Positions 26,918-35,609 of a DNA stretch of 64,000 bases are shown here, piece after piece; position 1 is the first letter of the stretch, and each line of letters opens with the position of its first letter. Source of the stretch: Nocardioides sp. NBC_00368. Lineage in GTDB: Bacteria; Actinomycetota; Actinomycetes; Propionibacteriales; Nocardioidaceae. Position numbers and translations under genes: made by a program. The notes beneath the pieces are model-generated. The model saw only the letters and a program-made list of their open reading frames with translations. It did not search any database and was not told the origin of the DNA. The stretch covers positions 1,304,501 through 1,368,500 of the forward strand of contig NZ_CP107970.1 of NCBI RefSeq assembly GCF_036090055.1, given 5' to 3'.

Positions 26918-27615
26918 ACATCGATGTGTCCCTCGACTGCGCCGCCAGGATCGAGCAGCACTTCGGCTCCATCCTCACCGAGCTCGAACGACTGCGGACC
27001 GAGGTCGGTGCTCTCTTCGCCGCCGGACCGGTCACCTCGGATCAGCTTCGGGCACACGTCGAGGAAGGCACGCTGGCGTTCCTCCAGGACCCGAACCTCC
27101 TGGGCGGCGGGTTCGTCGCCGCACCGGACGCGCTCAGCGACCGGCGGCTCTACCTGGCCTGGTGGCAGGGAGCGGGCCGCGACCTCCTCGGCGAGGCCGA
27201 GGTGCCGGGCACTAGGGAGACCATGGACTACACCCGCCAGCCGTGGTTCCGCGTCCCGGAGCGCACCGGGCGGCTGCACGTCGCCGGGCCCTACGTCGAC
27301 TTCGTCTGCGCCGACGAGTACGTCATGACCACGACGCTGCCGGTCTACGCCGACGGGCGGATGGTCGGCGTAGCCGGCGCGGACACCTCGGTCGAGACCC
27401 TGGAGACGATGCTCCTGCCCGGACTGCGGGAGGCCGGCGCCACGCTGGTCAACGCGCACGGCCGGGTGGTCGTCTCGGCGGACCCGCACCGGGCCACCGG
27501 CGAGGCCATGAACGGCGCCGACGAGGCCCCCGAGGGCCGGCTCCTGTCCGTGGTCCGAGCAGCGCCCACCGACAGTCAGGATGAGCTGGTGTCGCTCGCC
27601 GGCTGGCCCCGCTGA
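26914..27615 (+). CDS. Stand-alone Cache-domain (PDC-like) protein
   Basis: 233 residues from GTG at 26914, overlapping the GntR stop. It reads as a dCache/PDC-like ligand-binding fold: the GGGFVAAPDALSDRRLYLAW and WFRVPERTGRLHVAGPYVDF segments and TLPVYADGRMVGVAGAD match the pattern of Cache sensors. There is no signal peptide, membrane helix or output domain, which is unusual because Cache domains are normally extracytoplasmic. It may be a cytosolic ligand sensor working with the GntR protein. Confidence 0.72.
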   Translation: MNIDVSLDCAARIEQHFGSILTELERLRTEVGALFAAGPVTSDQLRAHVEEGTLAFLQDPNLLGGGFVAAPDALSDRRLYLAWWQGAGRDLLGEAEVPGTRETMDYTRQPWFRVPERTGRLHVAGPYVDFVCADEYVMTTTLPVYADGRMVGVAGADTSVETLETMLLPGLREAGATLVNAHGRVVVSADPHRATGEAMNGADEAPEGRLLSVVRAAPTDSQDELVSLAGWPR

Positions 27616-27692
27616 AGCCGGAAATCTTTCGACATCAACTAGTTTTTTGGACGTTGCGGCGGAGATATTGCTGTTGTGGGTACGCTATCGCC

Positions 27693-28151
27693 GTGACTGC
27701 ACCTGAGATCGAGGCCACCGACCGTAAAATCCTCCAGCTTCTCGCGGAGGACGGTCGGATGTCCTACACCGACCTGGGCAAGGCGACCGGCCTGTCGACC
27801 TCGGCCGTGCACCAGCGCGTCAAGCGGCTCGAGCAGCGCGGCCTGATCACCGGCTACGGCGCCACCGTCAACTACGCCGCCATCGGCGTGCCCCTGACCG
27901 CGTTCGTCGCGGTGCAGCCCATGGACCCGTCCCAGCCCGACGACTGCCCCGAGCGCGTCGCCGACCTCCACGAGGTGGAGGCCTGCTGGTCGATCGCGGG
28001 CGTGGAGTCCTACATGCTCAAGGTGCGGGTGGCGACCCCTGAGGCGCTCGAGGAGCTGCTCGGCCGGATCCGCTCGGTCGCCAACGTGTCCACGAGGACG
28101 ACCATCGCGATGTACACCTACTACGAGAACCGCCCGACCCTGACCCACTGA
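27693..28151 (+). CDS. Lrp/AsnC-family regulator
   Basis: 152 residues from GTG at 27693. N-terminal HTH (EIEATDRKILQLLAEDGRMS, then LSTSAVHQRVKRLEQRGLI) and C-terminal RAM ligand domain (AFVAVQPMD ... VATPEALEELLGRIR). The gene converges on kamA. Lrp proteins sense amino acids, so control of the lysine catabolic genes next door is plausible. Confidence 0.9.
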   Translation: MTAPEIEATDRKILQLLAEDGRMSYTDLGKATGLSTSAVHQRVKRLEQRGLITGYGATVNYAAIGVPLTAFVAVQPMDPSQPDDCPERVADLHEVEACWSIAGVESYMLKVRVATPEALEELLGRIRSVANVSTRTTIAMYTYYENRPTLTH

Positions 28152-28181
28152 GTCGGGCGCGCTGGGCCGGGCGGATCTCGG

Positions 28182-29573
28182 TCACTTCGCGTGGGTGCGC
28201 CACCACTCCTGGCCCGACTCGGGCAGCGTGTGGATCGGGTCGTAGTACTCGTAGGTCCTGGTCAGCGCCTCCGCGTCCGAGGCCTCGATCGAGGTGCGGT
28301 AGTTCTTGGTCCAGTAGGAGATGCCGCGCTCGGTGTCGTAGTCGGCGAGCTGGTGGACCCAGCGCTTGCCGACGAAAGGTACGTCGCACACGATGCGCGG
28401 GGTGGCGAACCCGGGCAGGTAGCCCATGATGTCGTGCTGCATCCGCTGGGCGTCGGCGACCGAGACGCGCCAGTGCTCCGAGAACGGGATCATGTCGCAC
28501 ATGTAGAAGTAGTAGGGCATGATCTGGGCGCCGTCGAGCAGGCGGAAGCAGAGATCGAGCAGCGAGTGGCTGTCGGCGTTGACGCCGGCGAGCAGCACAC
28601 CCTGGTTGCGTACGTCCCGAACCCCGGCCGCCATCAGCGCCTTGGACGCCTCGGCGACCAGGGGCGTGACCGAGTTGGCGTGGTTGGCGTGGGTGTGGAC
28701 GGCCAGTGAGACACCGCGCTCGCGGGCGATGCTGGTCACCCTGCTCATCCCCTCCAGGAGCGGCTCCTGCAGCCAGTGCTGGGGGAGCCCGACCAGACCC
28801 TTGGTGGCCAGCCGGATGTCGCGGATGTTGTCGATCTCCATCAGCTTGGTGAGGAAGTCCTCGAGCCGCGGCCAGGGCAGGTTGGCGACGTCGCCGCCGG
28901 AGACGACCACGTCACGCACCTGCGGGGTGTTGCGGAGATATTCGAGCATCGCCTCGTGGCGGTCGACCGGCTTGCCGGTGAGCTTGAGCTTGTCGATGAC
29001 CGGGGTCGAGTTGCCGACCAGGTCCATCCGGGTGCAGTGGCCGCAATACTGCGGGCAGGTGGAGAGCAGCTCGGCGAGCACCTTGGTCGGGTAGCGGTGG
29101 GTCAGCCCCTCGGCGACCCACATGTCGTGCTCGTGCAGCGAGTCGCGGCTCGCCTGCGGGTGGGAGGGCCAGTCTGTGCGGCGGTCGGAGAAGACCGGGA
29201 TCATGTAGTGACGGATCGGGTCCGCGTAGAAGGCGGCGGTGAACTCCTCGCCGGCCGACGCGCCCGTGGGAACCATGGTGTTGACCATCTGGGGCGGCAC
29301 GAGCATCGACATGGTCGCGCGCTCGGCCATGTCCTTCTCGAGGTCGGCGTAGAACCGCTCGTCGAGAAGATCGCCCATCAGGGCACGCAGCTGGCGCACG
29401 TTCTTGATGCAGTTGACGCGCTGCCACTGCACGTCGCGCCACTGCTCCTCGGTCACGTCGGCCCACCCCGGGAACCGGGTCCAGTCGGGCTCGACCAGCT
29501 CGACACGCTGGTAGGCGTAGGGCTGTCCGTCTCGGGTAGTGGGCTCGATGGTTGCCGTCATGATCTCCACCAT
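28182..29573 (-). CDS. kamA: Lysine 2,3-aminomutase
   Basis: 463 residues from ATG at 29573, which has GGAGG 10 nt upstream; ATG at 29561 is possible but its GGAG is only 3 nt away. The radical-SAM cluster motif is CPQYCGHC (CxxxCxxC). SGGDVANLPWPRLEDFLTKL and the PLP-binding GVLLAGVNADSHSL are typical of KamA. The enzyme interconverts L-lysine and L-beta-lysine. It diverges from kdd-kamD-kamE-kal, making a pathway cluster. Its length exceeds the clostridial enzyme by an N-terminal extension. Confidence 0.92.
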   Translation of the reverse strand: MVEIMTATIEPTTRDGQPYAYQRVELVEPDWTRFPGWADVTEEQWRDVQWQRVNCIKNVRQLRALMGDLLDERFYADLEKDMAERATMSMLVPPQMVNTMVPTGASAGEEFTAAFYADPIRHYMIPVFSDRRTDWPSHPQASRDSLHEHDMWVAEGLTHRYPTKVLAELLSTCPQYCGHCTRMDLVGNSTPVIDKLKLTGKPVDRHEAMLEYLRNTPQVRDVVVSGGDVANLPWPRLEDFLTKLMEIDNIRDIRLATKGLVGLPQHWLQEPLLEGMSRVTSIARERGVSLAVHTHANHANSVTPLVAEASKALMAAGVRDVRNQGVLLAGVNADSHSLLDLCFRLLDGAQIMPYYFYMCDMIPFSEHWRVSVADAQRMQHDIMGYLPGFATPRIVCDVPFVGKRWVHQLADYDTERGISYWTKNYRTSIEASDAEALTRTYEYYDPIHTLPESGQEWWRTHAK

Positions 29574-29671
29574 AGCGGGAGATCCTCCGGTGTTAGCAAG
29601 CCTAGGCCGCAATTCTTCCATCAGTCGCTGGTAGGGTCCGGCGTGAGATGGACGCAAGGAGGCGTACGACG

Positions 29672-30718
29672 ATGACCACTTCTGACCCGACAGGCCTGCA
29701 CCGGGTGCTCGATGAGCCGGTGGCCGGCTCGTTGCCGCTGCCTCAGGCGGCGCGAAGACTCGACACCCGAAAGACCTTGTGGCCCGACGAGGTGCGGATC
29801 CGGGTCGAGCGGCTGAACCTCGACGCCGCCTCCTTCCGGCAGCTCGAGTCCGCGCACGACGGCGACGGTGACGCCGTACGCCGGGAGGTGCTCGACATCG
29901 TCGCCGACCGCGGCAAGATGCAGAACCCGGTGACCGGCTCGGGCGGGATGCTCGTCGGCGTGGTCGAGGAGGTCGGCCCGGAATCCCCGCTGGGATTGAA
30001 GGCCGGCGACCGGGTCGCGACCCTCGTGTCGCTGACGCTGACGCCGCTGGTGATCGAGGACGGGCTCGCCGGATGGGGCGGTGACTCCGAGCAGGTGCCG
30101 TGCGACGGCTACGCCATCCTGTTCGGCCGCTCCATCGCAGCGGTCCTTCCCGACGATCTCGCCCCCGAGCTGGCGCTGTCGGTGATGGACGTGTGCGGTG
30201 CCCCGGCGCTGACCCGCAGGGTCGTCTCGGAGCGCTACAAGGACGGCGTCGTCGCCGTCATCGGTGGCGGCGGCAAGTCCGGGTCGCTGTCGCTGGCCGC
30301 GGCCCGTGACGCCGGAGCCCGCCATCTGATCGGCATCGTCCCGACCGAGACCGAGGCATCACGACTTCGCGAGGCAGACCTCGCGGACGAGGTCGTCGTC
30401 GCCGACGCCCGCAACCCGGTGGCCCTGCGCGACGCGGTCGCCAAGGCCGGCGGCCCTGCCGACGTCACCGTCGTCTGCGTCGACGTGCCTGGCTGCGAGG
30501 GCGGCGCCATCCTCGCCACCGCCGACCGGGGCACCGTCATCTTCTTCTCGATGGCCACCTCCTTCTCCGCCGCCGCGCTCGGCGCCGAGGGCCTCGCCGC
30601 CGACGTCACGATGCTGGTCGGCAACGGCTACGTCCCGGGCCACGCGGTCTACGCGCTGGATCTTCTCCGTGCCGATGCCGGGGTCCGGGCACTGTTCGAG
30701 GGGAGACTGGCCCAGTGA
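29672..30718 (+). CDS. kdd: L-erythro-3,5-diaminohexanoate dehydrogenase
   Basis: ATG at 29672 with AGGAGG 9 nt upstream. 348 residues. It has an MDR-like Rossmann fold (VVAVIGGGGKSGSLSLAAA) and a catalytic-domain region MQNPVTGSGGMLVGVVEEVG, as in Kdd of lysine fermenters. The reaction converts 3,5-diaminohexanoate to 5-amino-3-oxohexanoate with NAD. It overlaps kamD by 4 nt. Confidence 0.9.
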   Translation: MTTSDPTGLHRVLDEPVAGSLPLPQAARRLDTRKTLWPDEVRIRVERLNLDAASFRQLESAHDGDGDAVRREVLDIVADRGKMQNPVTGSGGMLVGVVEEVGPESPLGLKAGDRVATLVSLTLTPLVIEDGLAGWGGDSEQVPCDGYAILFGRSIAAVLPDDLAPELALSVMDVCGAPALTRRVVSERYKDGVVAVIGGGGKSGSLSLAAARDAGARHLIGIVPTETEASRLREADLADEVVVADARNPVALRDAVAKAGGPADVTVVCVDVPGCEGGAILATADRGTVIFFSMATSFSAAALGAEGLAADVTMLVGNGYVPGHAVYALDLLRADAGVRALFEGRLAQ

Positions 30719-32268
30719 GACTCGACCTGGACCCACACACCATCGCCCGTGCCCGCGAGCTGGCCACCCGTGCCGGGGAGCCGATCGTGGAGATGGCCAA
30801 GCGGCACACCACCGTCGCGGTGGAGCGAGCCACGCTGCGGCTGGCCGGCCTCGCCGGCGCCGACCCGGACGGCACCCCCTGGGTGAACCATCTGGTCGAC
30901 GCGGTGCGTGCCGACGTCGGCCTGGAGCACGGCATCGCCCTGCCGGTGTGGCACGCACTGGCCGCCCACAACAACGACCTGGCCCGCCTCGCCGAGGAGG
31001 CGGCCGCCGGTCAGGTGACCTTCCGCCTGCCCGAGGGCGCCGAGGCCGAGCTGGCCGCGAAGCACGCCCGCGAGGCGGTCGGGGTCGGGATCGCCCGGCT
31101 CGACGCCAGCCGGGTGGCACGTGAGCGGATGATCGCCGAGATCGGCGACGCACCCCGCAAGCCCTGGATCTACCTGATCGTCGCGACCGGCGACATCTAC
31201 GAGGACATCCCGCAGGCGCAGGCGGCCGCCCGCGAGGGCGCCGACATCATCGCGGTCATCCGCTCGACCGGCCAGTCGCTCCTCGACTACGTGCCCGAGG
31301 GCGCCACCCGAGAGGGTTTCGCCGGGACGTACGCGACGCAGGAGAACTTCCGGCTCATGCGTGCGGCCCTCGACGAGACGAGCCGCGAGCTCGGCCGCTA
31401 CGTACGGCTCACCAACTACGCGAGCGGGCTGTGCATGCCCGAGATCGCGGCGCTGGCCGGCATGGAGCGTCTCGACATGATGCTCAACGACTCGATGTAC
31501 GGGATCCTGTTCCGCGACATCAACCCGGTGCGTACGTTCGTCGACCAGCGGCTCTCCCGCCAGATCCACGCACGGGCGGGCATCATCATCAACACCGGCG
31601 AGGACAACTACCTCACCACCGCCGACGCGGTCGAGGCGGCGCACACCGTGACCACCTCGCAGCTGCTCAACGAGTACTTCGCCAAGGAGGCCGGACTCGA
31701 GGACTGGCAGCTGGGCCTCGGCCACGCCTTCGAGATCAACCCGGACGTACCGGACTCGTTCCGGCTCGAGCTCGCGCACGCGCTGCTGGCGAAGACGATC
31801 TTCCCCGACGCTCCGCTGAAGTGGATGCCGCCGACGCGGCACATGACCGGCGACATCTTCAAGGGCTACCTGCTCGACGGGTTCTTCAACCTCGCCGGCG
31901 CGATGACCGACCAGGGCATCCTGCTGGTGGGGATGATGACCGAGGCGGTCGTGACGCCCTGGCTCTCCGACCGCGACCTGGCCCTGCAGAACGTCCGGTA
32001 CGTGATGGACGCGGCCGGGCGTCTCGGCGAGGACTTCCACCCGGCTCCCGACGGGTTCATCGCCAACCGGGCCCGCGAGGTGCTGGGGGAGTCGATCGAC
32101 CTGCTCGGGAAGATCATAGACGAGCCCAACGGGCTCCTGGACGCCATCGCCGACGGCACCTTCGGCCTGATGAAGCGCCCCGCCGACGCCGGCAAGGGCC
32201 TGGAGGGCGTGGCCGAGAAGTCCGAGGCGTACTACAACCCGGCCAGCGACATCTTGGAGGGAAAGTGA
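30715..32268 (+). CDS. kamD: Beta-lysine 5,6-aminomutase alpha subunit
   Basis: 517 residues from GTG at 30715. The protein matches the KamD TIM-barrel subunit: LIVATGDIYEDIPQAQAAAR, VIRSTGQSLLDYVPEGATRE, MMLNDSMYGILFRDINPVRT. With KamE it migrates the terminal amino group of beta-lysine, using adenosylcobalamin and PLP. It is coupled to kdd and kamE by 4-nt overlaps. Confidence 0.94.
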   Translation: MRLDLDPHTIARARELATRAGEPIVEMAKRHTTVAVERATLRLAGLAGADPDGTPWVNHLVDAVRADVGLEHGIALPVWHALAAHNNDLARLAEEAAAGQVTFRLPEGAEAELAAKHAREAVGVGIARLDASRVARERMIAEIGDAPRKPWIYLIVATGDIYEDIPQAQAAAREGADIIAVIRSTGQSLLDYVPEGATREGFAGTYATQENFRLMRAALDETSRELGRYVRLTNYASGLCMPEIAALAGMERLDMMLNDSMYGILFRDINPVRTFVDQRLSRQIHARAGIIINTGEDNYLTTADAVEAAHTVTTSQLLNEYFAKEAGLEDWQLGLGHAFEINPDVPDSFRLELAHALLAKTIFPDAPLKWMPPTRHMTGDIFKGYLLDGFFNLAGAMTDQGILLVGMMTEAVVTPWLSDRDLALQNVRYVMDAAGRLGEDFHPAPDGFIANRAREVLGESIDLLGKIIDEPNGLLDAIADGTFGLMKRPADAGKGLEGVAEKSEAYYNPASDILEGK

Positions 32269-33005
32269 CCATCATCAGGCCGTACGGCGACACCACCGGA
32301 GACGGGATGGTGCAGGTCTCCTTCACGCTGCCGATCAAGCACAGCAAGGTCGCCGACGGTGCCGCGCTGCAGCTGGCCAACAAGATGGGCATGGAGCCGG
32401 CGATGGTCGTCCACTCCAAGCCGATGGGCGACGACTTCACCTTCTTCGTCGTCTACGGGCAGGTGAACCACCTCGTCGACACCGACAAGGTGCAGGTCGT
32501 CGAGCGCGACTTCCCGCTGCTGACGCCCAAGGAGGCCAACGCGGTGATCAAGGAGACGCTGCGGCGGCCCATGGTCGTGGTCGGCGCCTGCATCGGCACC
32601 GACGCCCACACCGTCGGCATCGACGCGATCCTCAACATCAAGGGGTTCGCGGGGGAGAAGGGGCTGGAGTACTACAAGGAGATCGAGGTCGTGAACCTCG
32701 GCGCCCAGGTCTCCGTGCCGTCGCTGGTGGACGCCGCCGTCACCCGGCGCGCCGATGCCGTGCTCGTCTCCCAGGTCGTCACTCAGCGCGACGCCCACCT
32801 GCTCAACACCCGGGAGATGTCCGCCGCGTTCCGCGAGGCCTATCCGGCAGGGGAGCGGCCGCTGCTCGTCGTCGGCGGGCCCCGGTTCGACGAGTCGATG
32901 ACCGGTGAGCTCGGCGTCGACCGTATCTTCGGCCGCGGCACCACCCCCGCCGAGGTCGCCTCCTATCTCGTCCACCGCACCACCGCCAAGGAGCCCGCCG
33001 CATGA
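32265..33005 (+). CDS. kamE: Beta-lysine 5,6-aminomutase beta subunit (B12-binding)
   Basis: 246 residues from GTG at 32265 (TTGGAGGGAAA upstream). The cobalamin signature DxHxxG is present as DAHTVG with the His near residue 115. Eleven residues later Lys126 (LNIKGF) occupies the position of the PLP-binding Lys of the clostridial enzyme. The N-terminal dimerisation domain includes MVQVSFTLPIKHSKVADGA. All cofactor ligands look intact, so the enzyme should be active. Confidence 0.94.
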   Translation: MTIIRPYGDTTGDGMVQVSFTLPIKHSKVADGAALQLANKMGMEPAMVVHSKPMGDDFTFFVVYGQVNHLVDTDKVQVVERDFPLLTPKEANAVIKETLRRPMVVVGACIGTDAHTVGIDAILNIKGFAGEKGLEYYKEIEVVNLGAQVSVPSLVDAAVTRRADAVLVSQVVTQRDAHLLNTREMSAAFREAYPAGERPLLVVGGPRFDESMTGELGVDRIFGRGTTPAEVASYLVHRTTAKEPAA

Positions 33006-33400
33006 CGTCACCCGAGACCGGGCCCGCGATCGGGACCAAGGTCGTCCACCGCCGCTACGTGCCCTACTCCCACGCCCACTACGCCGGCAACCTGGTCGAC
33101 GGCGCCTACAGCCTGGGCCTCTTCGGCGACGTCGCGACCGAGATGTGCATCCTCACCGACGGCGACGAAGGCCTCTTCGCCTCCTACGACGAGGTGCAGT
33201 TCAAGGCGCCGGTGCGCGCCGGGGACGTCCTCGAGATCACCTGCGAGCTGACCAAGGCCGGCCGACGGTCCCGAGTGATGGAGTTCGCCGTGTACGTCGT
33301 GGCCCGCGGCGCCGCCACCGAGGACCGTCCCGGTGCCGCCGCGATGCTGGACCAGCCGATCCTCGCCACCTCTGCACGCGGTACTGTCGTCGTTCCCTGA
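33002..33400 (+). CDS. kal: 3-aminobutyryl-CoA ammonia-lyase
   Basis: 132 residues from ATG at 33002. Single hotdog domain: RRYVPYSHAHYAGNLVDGAY, FASYDEVQFKAPVRAGDVLE. Kal removes ammonia from L-3-aminobutyryl-CoA to give crotonyl-CoA, the last nitrogen-releasing step of lysine fermentation. It is the final gene of the operon. The Kce cleavage enzyme that should make its substrate is not adjacent. Confidence 0.87.
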   Translation: MTSPETGPAIGTKVVHRRYVPYSHAHYAGNLVDGAYSLGLFGDVATEMCILTDGDEGLFASYDEVQFKAPVRAGDVLEITCELTKAGRRSRVMEFAVYVVARGAATEDRPGAAAMLDQPILATSARGTVVVP

Positions 33401-33478
33401 TCGCCGCAACGGGTACCCGCAGGCGACACGCCGAGGTTCCCCGGTAATTCGTTGCTTTTTCGCGTCCGCCAGGCTGTT

Positions 33479-33514
33479 GCTGACCTGCGGAAACATGTGT
33501 TTCCGCAGGTCAGC
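33479..33514 (+). terminator. Perfect 17-bp stem after the kam operon
   Basis: GCTGACCTGCGGAAACA (33479-33495) is fully complementary to 33498-33514 around a TG loop. It lies 79 nt after the kal stop and probably terminates the operon, although there is no strong T tract. Confidence 0.65.
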
Positions 33515-34258
33515 GCCGTGTTGACTTACGCCGAGCCAGCGGGTGATGGTGGCAACGTTCGCCCATGCAGAGTCGCGGCTGGCGGACCGGCGCTCGACGA
33601 ATCGGGTCGGGGGGTGTCGAGCCAGGCATACCTTCGTTCCGTTTTCGCGGGCGCGGTCAACGGCCGCGAGGGCAACGCGGGAGGGCCGAGACGCCCTTAG
33701 ACAACGATCGTCCCCCTGCCTCCAGCAGGGATCGGAACGGCCCGAAGAACGTCTTGATCCTCCCGCGCTCTGTGTTATTTGCGATTGCTTCGCAATTCGC
33801 GCAGCACCTCCGCTTCACCCTCGTCTTCCTCCGCTCCGTTCGTCGCTGCGCTCCTCACTGCGCTGCGTCCAGACGAGGGACGCTCCGGCGCTGTACTTGT
33901 GGCGATTGCTTCGCAATTCGCGCAGCACCTCCGCTTCACCCTCGTCTTCCTCCGCTCCGTTCGTCGCTGCGCTCCTCGCTCCGCTGCGTCCAGACGAGGG
34001 ACGCTCCGGCGCTGTACTTGTGGCGATTGCTTCGCAATTCGCGCAGCACCTCCGCTTCACCCTCGTCTTCCTCCGCTCCGTTCGTCGCTTCGCTCCTCGC
34101 TCCGCTGCGTCCAGACGAGGGGCGCTTCGGCGCTGTACTTGTGGCGATTGCTTCGCAATTCGCGCAGCGCCTTCGCTTGGCGGCGCGAGGATCTTGGGTT
34201 CGACCGGGGGGCGGATATCCTGTGACTTCCACCCCATTCCTTGACAAGGCCGGCGTAC
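33515..34258. other. Gene-free interval before ppm1
   Basis: Between the hairpin and ppm1, 33515-33780 shows no convincing gene, and the rest is the tandem array described separately. Frames crossing the array translate the repeat in shifting phases and are low-complexity, so they are not called. Confidence 0.5.
33781..34180. repeat. 121-bp tandem repeat array, three full copies and part of a fourth
   Basis: The unit starting GCGATTGCTTCGCAATTCGC begins at 33781, 33902, 34023 and 34144 (partial), a constant 121-bp period. Copies differ at only a few bases. Each unit carries a small hairpin (ATTGC/GCAAT) and a larger one formed by CCCTCGTCT and AGACGAGGG. Because 121 is not a multiple of three, successive copies are read in different frames. 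Confidence 0.92.
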
Positions 34259-35059
34259 GTGACGAACGAGCAGCTTCCACCCTGGACCGAGATCGGCCGG
34301 GCGGTGATGGTGATCCCGACCTACAACGAGGCGGACAACCTCGCCTGGATCGTGGGGCGGCTGCGCAAGGCGCAGCCCCGCGTTGACGTACTCGTCGTCG
34401 ACGACGGCTCGCCCGACGGCACCGGCACGATCGCCAACGAGCTCGCGGACAACGACGAGCAGATCCATGTGCTGCACCGCACCGAGAAGGCCGGTCTGGG
34501 GGCTGCGTACCTCCACGGGTTCGGGTGGGCGCTCGAGCAGGGCTACGACGTCGTGGGGGAGATGGACGCCGACGGCTCCCACCAGCCCGAGGAGCTTCAC
34601 CTGCTGCTGGAGGCGCTGACCTCCGCCGACCTGGTGATCGGCGCCCGCTGGGTCCGCGGCGGCTCGGTGGTCAACTGGCCGCTGTCGCGACGCCTGCTCT
34701 CGGTCGGCGGCAACTTCTACGTCCGGCTCCTGCTCGGCATCGGCGTCCACGACGCCACCGCCGGCTACCGTCTCTTCCGGCGTACGACGCTCGAGAAGCT
34801 GCAGCTGAACAGCGTCGAGTCGACCGGCTACGTCTTCCAGACCGAGATGGTGACGCGTACGCTGCGGGCCGGCCTCACCGTCAAGGAGGTCCCGATCCAG
34901 TTCATCGAGCGGGTCCGGGGCGAGTCGAAGATGAGTCCCGCGGTCGCAGCCGAGTCGATGCGCCGAGTGACCCGCTGGGGCCTGGCCGAGCGCCGGGAGC
35001 AGCTGCTCTGGCTGCTGCGCCGCTTCGGGCTGGAGCGTCTCGTGGGAGGCCGTCGATGA
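34259..35059 (+). CDS. ppm1: Polyprenol monophosphomannose synthase (Ppm1/Dpm1-like)
   Basis: GTG at 34259 gives 266 residues; TTG at 34241 is an alternative, and neither has a clear ribosome site. GT2 fold: VMVIPTYNEADNLAWIV, VLVVDDGSPDGTG and the metal-binding GEMDADGSHQPEEL are intact, and GARWVRGGSVVNWPLSRR is typical of Dpm1. The enzyme transfers mannose from GDP-Man to polyprenol phosphate for cell-envelope glycosylation. It overlaps fxsA by 4 nt. Confidence 0.92.
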   Translation: MTNEQLPPWTEIGRAVMVIPTYNEADNLAWIVGRLRKAQPRVDVLVVDDGSPDGTGTIANELADNDEQIHVLHRTEKAGLGAAYLHGFGWALEQGYDVVGEMDADGSHQPEELHLLLEALTSADLVIGARWVRGGSVVNWPLSRRLLSVGGNFYVRLLLGIGVHDATAGYRLFRRTTLEKLQLNSVESTGYVFQTEMVTRTLRAGLTVKEVPIQFIERVRGESKMSPAVAAESMRRVTRWGLAERREQLLWLLRRFGLERLVGGRR

Positions 35060-35535
35060 CGACGCGACGCCGCAGGCTCTCCTGGGTGCTGGTGCTGCTG
35101 TTCCTGGTGATGCCGCTGGCCGAGCTTTTCGTGCTCATCCAGGTCGGTCAGGTCATCGGCGTGTGGTGGACGATCCTGCTGCTGATCGCCGACTCGATCT
35201 TCGGCGCCTGGCTGATGCGCCGGGAGGGCGCCCGTGCCTGGTCCGCACTGACCACGGCCCTCTCCTCGGGCAAGTTGCCGTCCAACGAGATCGCCGACGG
35301 CGCGCTTATCCTGCTCGGCGGCGCGCTGATGCTCAGCCCGGGGTTCGTGACCGACATCTTCGGCATCGTGCTGATCCTGCCGTTCACCCGGCCCTTCTTC
35401 CGGAGGATCCTGGCCACGCTCGTGCAGAAGCGCCTGGTCACCGCCACGATGCCCTCCACCTTCGGTCCGGGTGCTCGGCCCCGCAACGACGACATCGTCA
35501 CCGGCGAGGTCATCGACAAGGACAACATCGCCTAG
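35056..35535 (+). CDS. fxsA: FxsA family membrane protein
   Basis: 159 residues, ATG at 35056 overlapping the ppm1 stop. N-terminal helices LSWVLVLLFLVMPLAELFVL and VWWTILLLIADSIFGAWLM, then EIADGALILLGGALMLSPGF and DIFGIVLILPFTRP, the FxsA signature. In E. coli FxsA modulates exclusion of phage T7; the general function is unknown. A ppm1-fxsA pair is common in actinobacteria. Confidence 0.9.
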   Translation: MTTRRRRLSWVLVLLFLVMPLAELFVLIQVGQVIGVWWTILLLIADSIFGAWLMRREGARAWSALTTALSSGKLPSNEIADGALILLGGALMLSPGFVTDIFGIVLILPFTRPFFRRILATLVQKRLVTATMPSTFGPGARPRNDDIVTGEVIDKDNIA

Positions 35536-35545
35536 ACACCCCTCG

Positions 35546-35595
35546 AGATACGCCGAAGGCGGCCTCCCCACCGGGAGACCGCCTTCGGCGTATCT
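35546..35595. terminator. Bidirectional hairpin between fxsA and rbpA
   Basis: AGATACGCCGAAGGCGG (35546-35562) pairs perfectly with 35579-35595 around a 16-nt loop. It lies between two convergent genes and can serve both. Confidence 0.8.
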
Positions 35596-35609
35596 GGCTG
35601 TATCAGAAG

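Noticed and set aside
26638..27615. 325-codon frame starting inside the GntR gene
   Set aside because: The first 90 codons are a shadow of GntR. The coupled GTG at 26914 is the real start of the Cache protein.
31431..33005. 524-codon frame starting inside kamD
   Set aside because: Its first part is an out-of-frame shadow of kamD. The real protein is kamE starting at 32265.
33543..34386. Several + strand frames through the 121-bp repeats
   Set aside because: They translate the repeat in changing phases, giving low-complexity Arg/Ser-rich sequence with no start signal.
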